Shown one piece after another: positions 46,063-56,835 of a DNA stretch of 64,000 bases. Position numbers and translations under genes: made by a program. Position 1 is the first letter of the stretch. Each line of letters opens with the position of its first letter. Source of the DNA: Alphaproteobacteria bacterium (GTDB taxonomy: Bacteria; Pseudomonadota; Alphaproteobacteria; Rhodospirillales; Magnetospirillaceae); contig JAJPHO010000174.1 of assembly GCA_021325215.1 (NCBI GenBank), positions 79,751 to 143,750 on the forward strand. Direction: 5' to 3'. The notes under the pieces are model-generated. The model ran no database searches. It had not been told where the DNA came from and saw nothing but the letters and a program-made list of their open reading frames with translations.

Positions 46063-47613
46063 GTGACAGGACGTATCGCAGCTTTACTGATGTATCTCGT
46101 TGTGCTCCCGATCGCTGCCGCGCCGCCCGAGCCGCCGGAGGTGCTTTATGGCGAGCTGTTTTCCGCTGCAGCCGAAAGCGGCGCGCTGGAGGGCAACCGC
46201 CTGATGACGACCGGCATCCCGAAGGAAGCGCCTGCCGATATAGTGACGCTCTACCGCCAGCAGAAGCCTTCGACGCCCGAGGCTCTGCGCGCTTTCGTCG
46301 AAAGCCATTTCACCCCGGCGCCTGCCGTATCCGAGCCCGCGATCCAGCAGGGATTGCCGCTGGCCCAGCATATCGATGCGCTATGGGACGTGCTGACTCG
46401 CCACGCCGACCAGGTGCCGGACCATTCCAGCCTGCTGCCCCTGCCCCATCCCTACATCGTGCCCGGCGGCCAGTTCGTCGAAATCTATTACTGGGATTCC
46501 TACTTCACCATGCTCGGCCTGGTGGAGAGCGGAAGGCGCGACCTGGCGCGCGGGATGCTGGATGATTTCGCTTATATCATAGATACTTACGGCCACATCC
46601 CGAACGGCAACCGCAGCTATTATCTGGGTCGCTCGCAGCCGCCTTTCTTCTACCAGATGGTCGAATTGCTGGCTGCCGATGAACCGGGCCGCTATCTGCC
46701 GCAATTGAAGGCCGAATATGCCTATTGGATGGATGGCGCCGAAGGGCTGCGCCCGGGCGAAGCGCGGCGGCGCGTGGTGGCACTGGAGAATGGGCTGCTG
46801 CTGAACCGCTATTACGACGATCGTGACACACCGCGCGACGAGGCCTATCGCCGCGACTGGCTGCTGGCGAAAAGCTCGGGCCGCGAGCCGGCCAAAGTCT
46901 ATCGCGACATCCGCGCCGGCGCCGAAAGCGGCTGGGATTTCAGCTCGCGCTGGTTCGGCGACGGCAAGACCAAATCGACCATCGTTACCACGGAAATCCT
47001 GCCGGTCGACCTCAACAGCCTGATGTTCGGCCTGGAAAAGGCCATCTCCGACGCCTGCTCGCGCACCGGCGACACCGCCTGCGCCGCCGATTTCACCGCG
47101 CGGGCCAAGCGCCGGCAAGAGGCGATCAACCACCTGTTCTGGTCGGACAAGGACGGCTGGTACGTCGATTACCGCTGGACCGAACACCGGCAGATTCCCG
47201 GCTTGTCGGCTGCGGCGCTCTATCCCCTGTTCGTCCAGGCGGCCAGCGGCCTGCAGGCAGACGATGTGGCGCGCGCGGTACGGCGGAACCTGCTGCGGCC
47301 GGGCGGGTTGGTGACCACGCCGGTAACCACCGGCGAGCAATGGGATTCGCCGAACGGCTGGGCGCCGCTGCAATGGATCGCCGTGGACGGACTGCGCCGC
47401 TATGGCCAGGACGAGCTGGCCGCCGACATCGCCAGGCGCTGGCTGGCGGAGGTGTCCAAGGTCTATGCCGAGACCGGCAAGCTGTTCGAGAAATATGACG
47501 TGGTGTCGGACCGGCCGGGCGGCGGCGGCGAATATCCGCTGCAGGACGGGTTCGGCTGGACCAACGGGGTGACGCGCAAGTTGATAGGGCTCTATCCCGC
47601 GCAGCACCCTTGA
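46063..47613 (+). CDS. treA: Periplasmic trehalase (GH37)
   Basis: A 516-residue enzyme. A signal peptide (1-20) is followed by the two trehalase signatures: PGGQFVEIYYWDSYF at 134-148 and QWDSPNGWAPLQ near 427-438. It hydrolyses trehalose to two glucose in the periplasm. The GTG at 46063 has weak support; an ATG at 46090 would shorten the signal peptide. Confidence 0.93.
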   Translation: MTGRIAALLMYLVVLPIAAAPPEPPEVLYGELFSAAAESGALEGNRLMTTGIPKEAPADIVTLYRQQKPSTPEALRAFVESHFTPAPAVSEPAIQQGLPLAQHIDALWDVLTRHADQVPDHSSLLPLPHPYIVPGGQFVEIYYWDSYFTMLGLVESGRRDLARGMLDDFAYIIDTYGHIPNGNRSYYLGRSQPPFFYQMVELLAADEPGRYLPQLKAEYAYWMDGAEGLRPGEARRRVVALENGLLLNRYYDDRDTPRDEAYRRDWLLAKSSGREPAKVYRDIRAGAESGWDFSSRWFGDGKTKSTIVTTEILPVDLNSLMFGLEKAISDACSRTGDTACAADFTARAKRRQEAINHLFWSDKDGWYVDYRWTEHRQIPGLSAAALYPLFVQAASGLQADDVARAVRRNLLRPGGLVTTPVTTGEQWDSPNGWAPLQWIAVDGLRRYGQDELAADIARRWLAEVSKVYAETGKLFEKYDVVSDRPGGGGEYPLQDGFGWTNGVTRKLIGLYPAQHP

Positions 47614-47657
47614 TGGCAGAGTATGACCAGGTGATCCGATGCTGGCCGGAGGGGTGC

Positions 47658-48452
47658 GTGTCGAGGATCTGTCTGTTCGCCGTGGCGCTGTTCGTCGCTC
47701 TCCTGTCCGCCCCGGCTCCGGGACGCGACATAAGGTTCTGCATGACCGAACGGGAATTCCTGCCGATCGCCTCGACGCTGATCGAGGCCCCCGGGCAGTA
47801 TCTCGTCCGCCTTGCGGTGCAGAGCCTGGGCGACCGGGCGGTGTTTGTTCCCCTGCCCTGGCGGCGCTGTGTCGAAGGATTACGGCATGGCGATTATGAC
47901 GGCGCGGTCGGCATGGCCGCCGCGGAGAGCTTCCTCTCCTTCATGCGGTTTCCGATGCTCGGCGAGCAGCTCGACGACACCAAGGCGCTGGGCGGTCTGC
48001 TCTATGTCGCGGCCCGTCTCAAGGGCGCCCGGGCGGACTGGGATGGCGAGCGGTTTCTCTATCTGCGCAAGCCGGTGATCTATAACGCACCGTCCCTGCT
48101 GGTGGCCGACAAGATGCGCCGCCTCGACGTCGGCAATGCCAATACCAGCCTCAGCGAAGAACAGATGCTGACCATGCTGGTGGCCGGGCGCGCCGACATC
48201 GCGGTCGGGCGCAAGAACGTGACGGAGGAACTGATCGCCGCGGATTCCTCGTTTCGCGAGAGGATCGAGATCTTGCCGGCGCCTTTCGTCGCGGCGCCCA
48301 GCTATCTGGCCTTCCGCAAGGCTTTCCCCGAACCCTCGCCCGGCTATGTTCAGCGCATCTGGGACGAGATCGGACGGTTGAAATCCGCCCCCGACTGGGC
48401 GGAGACGGAGCGCCGGCTGCTGGCGGCGCACAAGCCGCTCAAACCGTCCTGA
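47658..48452 (+). CDS. Periplasmic substrate-binding-like protein
   Basis: A 264-residue protein from GTG 47658 (GGAGG 5 nt upstream). The signal peptide is SRICLFAVALFVALLSAPAP. The rest fits a type II periplasmic binding fold of the SBP_bac_3 type (IRFCMTEREFLPIA, GDYDGAVGMAAAESF, LVAGRADIAVG). No permease adjoins. An ATG at 47613 overlapping the trehalase stop is an alternative start but lacks a Shine-Dalgarno. Confidence 0.65.
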   Translation: MSRICLFAVALFVALLSAPAPGRDIRFCMTEREFLPIASTLIEAPGQYLVRLAVQSLGDRAVFVPLPWRRCVEGLRHGDYDGAVGMAAAESFLSFMRFPMLGEQLDDTKALGGLLYVAARLKGARADWDGERFLYLRKPVIYNAPSLLVADKMRRLDVGNANTSLSEEQMLTMLVAGRADIAVGRKNVTEELIAADSSFRERIEILPAPFVAAPSYLAFRKAFPEPSPGYVQRIWDEIGRLKSAPDWAETERRLLAAHKPLKPS

Positions 48453-49707
48453 CCGGAGCGGACTCGCGGACGGCCAGCATGGCCAATCCGCCCAGCGCGA
48501 CAATCCCGCAGATATACCAGGCCGGCGCCAGCTGATTGCCGGTCCAGTCGATCAGCGTCTTCACCACCACCTGGGCCGAACCGCCGAAGATCGAGGTCGA
48601 GACGGCATAGACGACGCCGATGGTGCCGGCGCGGATGGTCTTCGGCAGAGTCTCGGCGATCGTCGTCAAGGCCGGCACGACCAGCAGGGACTGCAAGCTG
48701 GCCAGCAGCGCGGTGGCGGTCAGCACCACGGCGATCCCGCCGAACCGTGTCATGGCCAGGAAGGACGGCGTGACCACCAGCAGGATCACCGCCGCCGCGG
48801 TCAGCATGACCGGCTTGCGCCCGAAGCGGTCGCACAGCATGCCGCTGACCGGATCGCCGATCGTCGCGCACAGCCCGACCAGCACGGTGGCGGCGAAAGC
48901 GGCGCCCGAACTCATCTTCAGGCTGTCCTGCACATAGGTCGTGATGTAGTCGATGCCGAAGATGTAGGTCGAAGTGGCCATGGTCATCAGCAGGGCCAGC
49001 AGTACGAAGCGCACCGGGATGCGCGTTCGGCGGACCGGCTCCACCTCCGGCAGGGTCTCCGGCAAGGACCGGCGCAGATAGAAGCCCATCGGGATCACCG
49101 CGGTCCCGAGCAGGAACGCCGCGCGCCAGCCCCAGGAATCCAGTTGGTCCGGCGTCAGCGTCTCGGACAGGACGAAGCCGACGATGCCGGCCACCAGCAC
49201 GGCGAAATCCTGGGTCATGTACTGGATCGAGACATAGAGCCCGCGCCGGCCCGGCGGAGCCGCCTCGACCAGAAAAGCTGTCGAGGCGCCGACCTCGCCG
49301 CCCAGCGCAAAGCCTTGCAACAGGCGGAAAATCACCAGCAGGACCGGCGCCGCGGTGCCGATCTGCGCATAGGACGGCGTCAACGCGATGCCGAGCAGCG
49401 CCACGCCGATCAGCGAGAAGGACAGCACCATGGCCGGGCGGCGGCCGACCCGGTCGCCCATCATGCCCAGCACCAGCCCACCCAGCGGCCGGGTCAGGAA
49501 CCCGACGCCGAACACCGCCAGGGAATACAGCAGCCCATGGCGCTCGGGAAAGAAACTATGGCCGATCTGGACAGCGAAGAAGGAATAGGTCAGGAAATCA
49601 TAGAATTCCAGGGCATTGCCGATGCCGACCGCCGCCACTTTGCGCAGCGGCAGGTGAAACGATTCCTCCAAAACGGCCTCCCCCCTGATCCCATCCCATA
49701 GAACCAT
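48439..49707 (-). CDS. MFS transporter, metabolite:H+ symporter type
   Basis: A 422-residue membrane protein with 12 predicted TM segments. VGIGNALEFYDFLTYSFF, GVGFLTRPLGGLVLGMMGDRVGRRPAM and LLQGFALGGEVGASTAFLVE are the MHS-family (ProP/KgtP/ShiA-like) motifs; likely substrates are organic acids or osmolytes. A TTG at 49671 behind GGGGGGAGG is a good alternative start. Its 3' end overlaps the convergent binding protein gene by 14 bp. Confidence 0.88.
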   Translation of the reverse strand: MVLWDGIRGEAVLEESFHLPLRKVAAVGIGNALEFYDFLTYSFFAVQIGHSFFPERHGLLYSLAVFGVGFLTRPLGGLVLGMMGDRVGRRPAMVLSFSLIGVALLGIALTPSYAQIGTAAPVLLVIFRLLQGFALGGEVGASTAFLVEAAPPGRRGLYVSIQYMTQDFAVLVAGIVGFVLSETLTPDQLDSWGWRAAFLLGTAVIPMGFYLRRSLPETLPEVEPVRRTRIPVRFVLLALLMTMATSTYIFGIDYITTYVQDSLKMSSGAAFAATVLVGLCATIGDPVSGMLCDRFGRKPVMLTAAAVILLVVTPSFLAMTRFGGIAVVLTATALLASLQSLLVVPALTTIAETLPKTIRAGTIGVVYAVSTSIFGGSAQVVVKTLIDWTGNQLAPAWYICGIVALGGLAMLAVRESAPVRTV

Positions 49708-49731
49708 GGCGGGAGGCCGGCGCCAAGGTCG

Positions 49732-51402
49732 TCAGGCGGCGCGCACCGTATCGAGGAACTCACCGACAGCGCTTTTCAGTTCGGCGGAGCGGCGTGCCAG
49801 GCCCTCTGCCGAGCTGGAGACCTGACGGGCGCCGCCGCCGGCATCCGCCGCAGCGCGGGTGACCGAGACGATGTTGGCCGACACGGCCGCGGTGCCCTGG
49901 GCGGCCTGCTCGACATTGCGGGCGATTTCCTGGGTCGCCGCGCCCTGCTGCTCGACGGCGCTGGCGATCACGGTCGAGATCGCCCTGACCTCGCCCATCA
50001 CGCCGATGATGCCGCGGATGGCCTGGATCGAACGGCGGCTCTCTTCCTGCACCGAGGCGATCAGCGACGCGATCTCGTCGGTGGCGCGGGCGGTCTGGGC
50101 GGCCAGATTCTTGACCTCGCCAGCCACCACGGCAAAGCCCTTGCCGGCCTCGCCGGCGCGGGCGGCCTCGATGGTGGCGTTCAGCGCCAGCAGGTTGGTC
50201 TGGCCGGCGACGCCGCCGATCAGCTTGACCACCTCGTCGATGCGGCCGGTCGCTTCGGCCAGCGACTGCACCATGGCATCGGCCCGCTCCGCCTCGCTCG
50301 AGGCGCGTTCGGTGACCTGCTCGGCCTCGAGAACCCGGCGCGAGATCTCGCCGATCGAGCTGGCCAGCTGCTCGGCGGCGCCGGCCACCGACTGCACATT
50401 GCCGGAAGCCTGCTGGGCCGCGGCGGCAACGCTCTGCGCCTCGGTCGCGGCGTCATCGGTCAGCGAGGTCATCGAATGCGAGGTCTTCTGCAGTTCCTCG
50501 ACCGAATCGCCGACCACGCGCACAACGTTCAGCACCTGGGCTTCGAAGGCGTCGGCCATCTGCTGCAGGGTCTTGCTGCGTTCCTCGCGGGCCTGGGCCT
50601 CGGCTTCGGCAGTCTGGCGGTTCAGCTCCTCGATGCGCAGGGCATTGTCTTTGAAGACCTGGACGGCGCGCGCCATGTCGCCGATGTCGTCGCGGCGCTT
50701 CTGCATGCGCACCCGGATGCCGAGCTCGCCGCGGGCGATGCCGGTCATATCCTCCAGCACGCGGGCGAGCGGACGGCCGACGATGCGGCTGGACAGCAGC
50801 AGCGCGATCAGGAAGCCCAGCAGGCCGCACATCACGGCAGCGGCGATGGCCCAGTTGCGCGCGTCGGCGACGCCGGCATCGAAGGTCTCCATCGGAATGC
50901 CGACATAGACGATGCCGATCACCTTGCCGTCGGCCGCGATGATGGGGTCATAGGCGGTAACGTAAGAGCGGCCGAGAATATCCAGCACGCCGCGGAACGG
51001 CTTCTTCTGGGTGAAGACCGCCTCATAGGCGGCGTTCCTGGCCAGCTTGGTGCCGACGGCGCGGCCGCCATCCTCCTTCTTCACATTGGTGGCGACGCGG
51101 GTGTCGCCATTGAAGATGGTGGCGGTGCCGCCGCCCAGCTCGACGATCTTGTCGACCAGCATGAAATTGGCGTCGAGGCGCGTGCCGCCGGTCATCAGCT
51201 TGTCGTCGATCAGGCGGATGCCTTCGCCAGTGGGGTCCACTTCGTGCCAGGCGATCTTCATGTTGCGCTCGATTGCGCGGCTCGCATTCTTCAGCGATTC
51301 GCGCTCCGCGATGACGACGCCGGCGGTCGCCACGGTCGCGGCGACGATGATAGCGTTAACAAGCGCTAGCAGCGCGACTTTGGTCGAGATGGTGAATCGC
51401 AT
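49732..51402 (-). CDS. Methyl-accepting chemotaxis protein 2
   Basis: A 556-residue receptor with the same architecture as 44309-45982: TM1, single Cache-type domain ([28 protein letters not shown]), TM2, HAMP and signalling tip [20 protein letters not shown]. The sensor halves are close in sequence, but the cytoplasmic parts differ, so the copies may sense similar ligands and signal to different partners. Confidence 0.9.
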   Translation of the reverse strand: MRFTISTKVALLALVNAIIVAATVATAGVVIAERESLKNASRAIERNMKIAWHEVDPTGEGIRLIDDKLMTGGTRLDANFMLVDKIVELGGGTATIFNGDTRVATNVKKEDGGRAVGTKLARNAAYEAVFTQKKPFRGVLDILGRSYVTAYDPIIAADGKVIGIVYVGIPMETFDAGVADARNWAIAAAVMCGLLGFLIALLLSSRIVGRPLARVLEDMTGIARGELGIRVRMQKRRDDIGDMARAVQVFKDNALRIEELNRQTAEAEAQAREERSKTLQQMADAFEAQVLNVVRVVGDSVEELQKTSHSMTSLTDDAATEAQSVAAAAQQASGNVQSVAGAAEQLASSIGEISRRVLEAEQVTERASSEAERADAMVQSLAEATGRIDEVVKLIGGVAGQTNLLALNATIEAARAGEAGKGFAVVAGEVKNLAAQTARATDEIASLIASVQEESRRSIQAIRGIIGVMGEVRAISTVIASAVEQQGAATQEIARNVEQAAQGTAAVSANIVSVTRAAADAGGGARQVSSSAEGLARRSAELKSAVGEFLDTVRAA

Positions 51403-51540
51403 GGCGGTGGCCCCTGAAGAAATGAGAGGCGCTTATCTACTGAACCGGCCAGTTCAATCAACCGCGTCATGGCTGCATGGTGATTAACGCATAACGAAAA
51501 ATTTACCGGGCCGGCGGCAGTTCCGGCAGATTCAGCTCGA

Positions 51541-51552
51541 GTAACCGGTTAC
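51541..51552. promoter_or_regulatory. Perfect 12-bp palindrome upstream of the permease
   Basis: GTAACCGGTTAC lies 14 bp before the TauE-like start. The sequence resembles LacI-family operators, but no such regulator gene is in the window. Confidence 0.35.
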
Positions 51553-51566
51553 ATCGGAAATTTGTA

Positions 51567-52325
51567 ATGGACTTGTCCATCGCCACTATCGTGGTCTCCT
51601 TTGCCGGCGTCTTCCTGATCGCTTTCATGAAGGGAGCGTTCGGTGGCGGGTTCGCCATTGTGGGGATTCCGCTTTTGTCGATGGTGATGGACCCGGTCAC
51701 CGCCGGCGGCCTGCTGGCGCCGCTGTTCATCGCGATGGATCTGACCGCCCTGCGCTATTGGAAACCGTCCACCTGGTCCAAGCCGGACCTTGCGCTGCTC
51801 GTGCCCGGACTGGTCGTCGGCATCGGGCTCGGCTATCTGCTGTTTCGCTTGCTTGATCACCGCGCCATAGCGATCGTGATGGCGCTGGTGACGCTGACCT
51901 TTGTCGGGTTATGGCTCTCCAAGGGCGCGCAGGTAACGGTCAAACCGCGGTCGGGCCCAAAGGCGATCGCCGCCGGCCTCGCCTCGGGAATCACCACGAT
52001 GGTGGCGCATTCCGGCGGGCCGCCGCTGGCGATGTATCTTCTGCCCCTGGGGCTCAGCAAGGAGATCTATGCGGGGACGACCAGCTTGTTCTTCACCGTC
52101 GGCAACGCGCTCAAAGCCGCGCCCTGGCTGCTGCTGGCAAGGCCGACGACCGATGTCTGGTTCCTGATGGCGATCTGTCTGCCGGCGATTCCCGCCGGGG
52201 TCTGGTTGGGCTGGCGGCTGCACGGCTCGCTCGATCAGCGCCAGATCTACCGCGCCTGCTATGGATTGCTGGTCATCACCGCGCTGAAACTGCTGTGGGA
52301 CGGCGTGTCAGGCTATCTCGGATGA
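51567..52325 (+). CDS. TauE/SafE family anion permease
   Basis: A 252-residue membrane protein with about eight TM segments. GAFGGGFAIVGIPLLSMVMD near the N-terminus and GITTMVAHSGGPPLAMYLLP in the second half are the paired TauE/SafE repeats. Members export sulfite or sulfonates. It is a single gene. Confidence 0.85.
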   Translation: MDLSIATIVVSFAGVFLIAFMKGAFGGGFAIVGIPLLSMVMDPVTAGGLLAPLFIAMDLTALRYWKPSTWSKPDLALLVPGLVVGIGLGYLLFRLLDHRAIAIVMALVTLTFVGLWLSKGAQVTVKPRSGPKAIAAGLASGITTMVAHSGGPPLAMYLLPLGLSKEIYAGTTSLFFTVGNALKAAPWLLLARPTTDVWFLMAICLPAIPAGVWLGWRLHGSLDQRQIYRACYGLLVITALKLLWDGVSGYLG

Positions 52326-52352
52326 GGCCGGCCAGGCGCGTAAGGAGCAATA

Positions 52353-52386
52353 GAAAAGCGGCCTATATCGATGACATAGGCCGCTC
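52353..52386 (-). terminator. Bidirectional terminator between tauE-like and ssb
   Basis: Ten-bp stem AGCGGCCTAT/ATAGGCCGCT with a 9-nt loop. It is followed by TTTTCTATT on the minus strand (after ssb) and by CGTTT on the plus strand. Confidence 0.75.
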
Positions 52387-52412
52387 GTTTACCAACAAAA
52401 CAAAGGTGGGAT

Positions 52413-52919
52413 TTAGAACGGGATCTCGTCGTCGAGATCCGCCGGCGGCTCCCAGCCGCCGCCACCGCCCGCCGGAGCGCGGGCCGGGGCGCGCGGCGCC
52501 GACGGGGCGCTGCCATAGTCGCTCTCGCCCATCGGGCCGGCATCGTAACCGCCGGCACCGCCGCCTTCGCGGCCGTCCAGCAGGGTCAGCTCGCCCTTGA
52601 AGCGGCTGATCACGATCTCGGTGCTGTACTTCTCGACACCCGACTGGTCGGTCCATTTGCGGGTCTGCAGGGCGCCCTCGACATAGACCTTGCTGCCCTT
52701 CTTCAGATAGCGTTCGGCCACATCGGCGATGCGGTCATTGAAGATCACCACGCGGTGCCACTCGGTCTTCTCCTTGCGGTCGCCCGAATTGCGGTCCTTC
52801 CAGCTTTCGGAGGTGGCCAGGTTCAGGTTGACGATCTTCGTACCGTCCTGGGCATGGCGGACTTCCGGGTCGCGGCCCAGATTGCCGATGAGAATGACCT
52901 TGTTGACGCTCCCCGCCAT
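52413..52919 (-). CDS. ssb: Single-stranded DNA-binding protein
   Basis: A 168-residue protein. The OB fold (SVNKVILIGNLGRDPEVRHA, TEWHRVVIFNDRIADVAERY, KGSKVYVEGALQTRKW) is followed by a Gly-rich linker and the conserved acidic tip DDEIPF that binds repair proteins. It is divergent from uvrA with a LexA box between. Confidence 0.97.
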   Translation of the reverse strand: MAGSVNKVILIGNLGRDPEVRHAQDGTKIVNLNLATSESWKDRNSGDRKEKTEWHRVVIFNDRIADVAERYLKKGSKVYVEGALQTRKWTDQSGVEKYSTEIVISRFKGELTLLDGREGGGAGGYDAGPMGESDYGSAPSAPRAPARAPAGGGGGWEPPADLDDEIPF

Positions 52920-53002
52920 GACTTGCTCCAGTGCTTGTAAAAAATTCGAACTGCGCTATCTCATAGCGACAAAACAGCCTCTTGGCCAACTGTTCTTGAC
53001 AT

Positions 53003-53017
53003 GAACATAACGAGAAC
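53003..53017. promoter_or_regulatory. LexA (SOS) box, alphaproteobacterial type
   Basis: GAAC-ATAACGA-GAAC, i.e. GTTC-N7-GTTC on the minus strand, the direct-repeat consensus of alphaproteobacterial LexA. It lies in the 145-bp gap between divergent ssb and uvrA and can serve both. Confidence 0.85.
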
Positions 53018-53064
53018 ATATTTGTTGGTCAAGCTCATGCCCATCCTCAGACCTGTGGGATCGA

Positions 53065-55902
<2,838 letters not shown>

Positions 55903-55985
55903 AAGGAGTTCTCCTCTGCGACCTCTGTGGTGAAAAACTATTCCGACGCCAGATTGGCGTCATGAGTGTTCACCGACGTCACCCC

Positions 55986-56034
55986 GGAAATCTCACTCAG
56001 CCGCGCAGCCGGAAATCTCACTCAGCCGCGCAGC
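55986..56034. repeat. 25-bp tandem duplication at the mgtC-like 3' end
   Basis: GGAAATCTCACTCAGCCGCG plus 4-5 bases is repeated in tandem with a 25-bp period. Because 25 is not a multiple of 3, the duplication shifts the reading frame of the overlapping gene. Confidence 0.9.
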
Positions 56035-56670
56035 AAGCTTGACCACCGGCCTTAATCCTCGAATTTCCAGGATCAGGGTGACGATGCCTACATCCCCGCC
56101 CTGCTCGATCTGCGTCCGCATCACCGAGAATCCCTGATCGGCGCAGGCGACCAGCACCTCGCGCAAGATCCCCTTCCCGTCCTGATAGGACACTTGCAGC
56201 CGCGACGGCGCCCAGCGCGACTGCGGCAATCTGCGTTCGAGATAGGGGAATATCATCACGACGATGAAGTGGCCGGCGAACACCACCAGCGCCAGCACCG
56301 GCAAACCGGCGCCGCAGGCCATGCCGACCGCCGCCACGAGCCAGACGGTCGCCGCCGTGGTCAGGCCGCGCACCACATCCTTGCGCACGAAGATCACGCC
56401 GCCGCCGATGAAGCCGATGCCCGAGACGATTTGTGCCGCGACACGCGACGGATCGAGCACCACCTGGTTGGGCATGACGACGTTGGAAAAGCCGTATTTC
56501 GACACCAGCAGGATCAGGGCGGAGCCGAACCCGACCAGCGTGTAGGTGCGCAAACCGGCGCTTTTCTGACGGATCTCCCGCTCAAGCCCGATCAGCGCGG
56601 ATAGCAGGAAGGCGAGCGCCAGCTCACCGACTTGCAGCCACCCCTGTCCCAAAGGTTCCGCATCGAACAT
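55993..56670 (-). CDS. MgtC/SapB-family membrane protein with altered C-terminus
   Basis: A 225-residue protein. About five TM helices with LALAFLLSALIGLEREIRQK, SAGLRTYTLVGFGSALILLV and GIGFIGGGVIFVRKDVVRGL TTAA, all MgtC hallmarks, then an ACT-like cytoplasmic domain. The frame ends LSEISGCAAE because of the 25-bp tandem repeat. Removing one copy would continue as LSEISGVTSVNTHDANLASE with a stop at 55938, the expected family-like end. The ATG at 56670 is supported by GGAAGGGG. Confidence 0.85.
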   Translation of the reverse strand: MFDAEPLGQGWLQVGELALAFLLSALIGLEREIRQKSAGLRTYTLVGFGSALILLVSKYGFSNVVMPNQVVLDPSRVAAQIVSGIGFIGGGVIFVRKDVVRGLTTAATVWLVAAVGMACGAGLPVLALVVFAGHFIVVMIFPYLERRLPQSRWAPSRLQVSYQDGKGILREVLVACADQGFSVMRTQIEQGGDVGIVTLILEIRGLRPVVKLAARLSEISGCAAE

Positions 56671-56835
56671 CCGAAATCCCCTTCCAGACCACGACAGGAA
56701 ATAAGGATATCGGACCGATATCGGTTCCTTGCAAGAATCAGATTGGTGGGAATGGGAGCCGATCCGATCTCCCCCCCGAAGCACGGATCGGCTCGCCGCG
56801 GCCGGGCCTAGGGAGCCCGACCGATCAGGTTCAGT

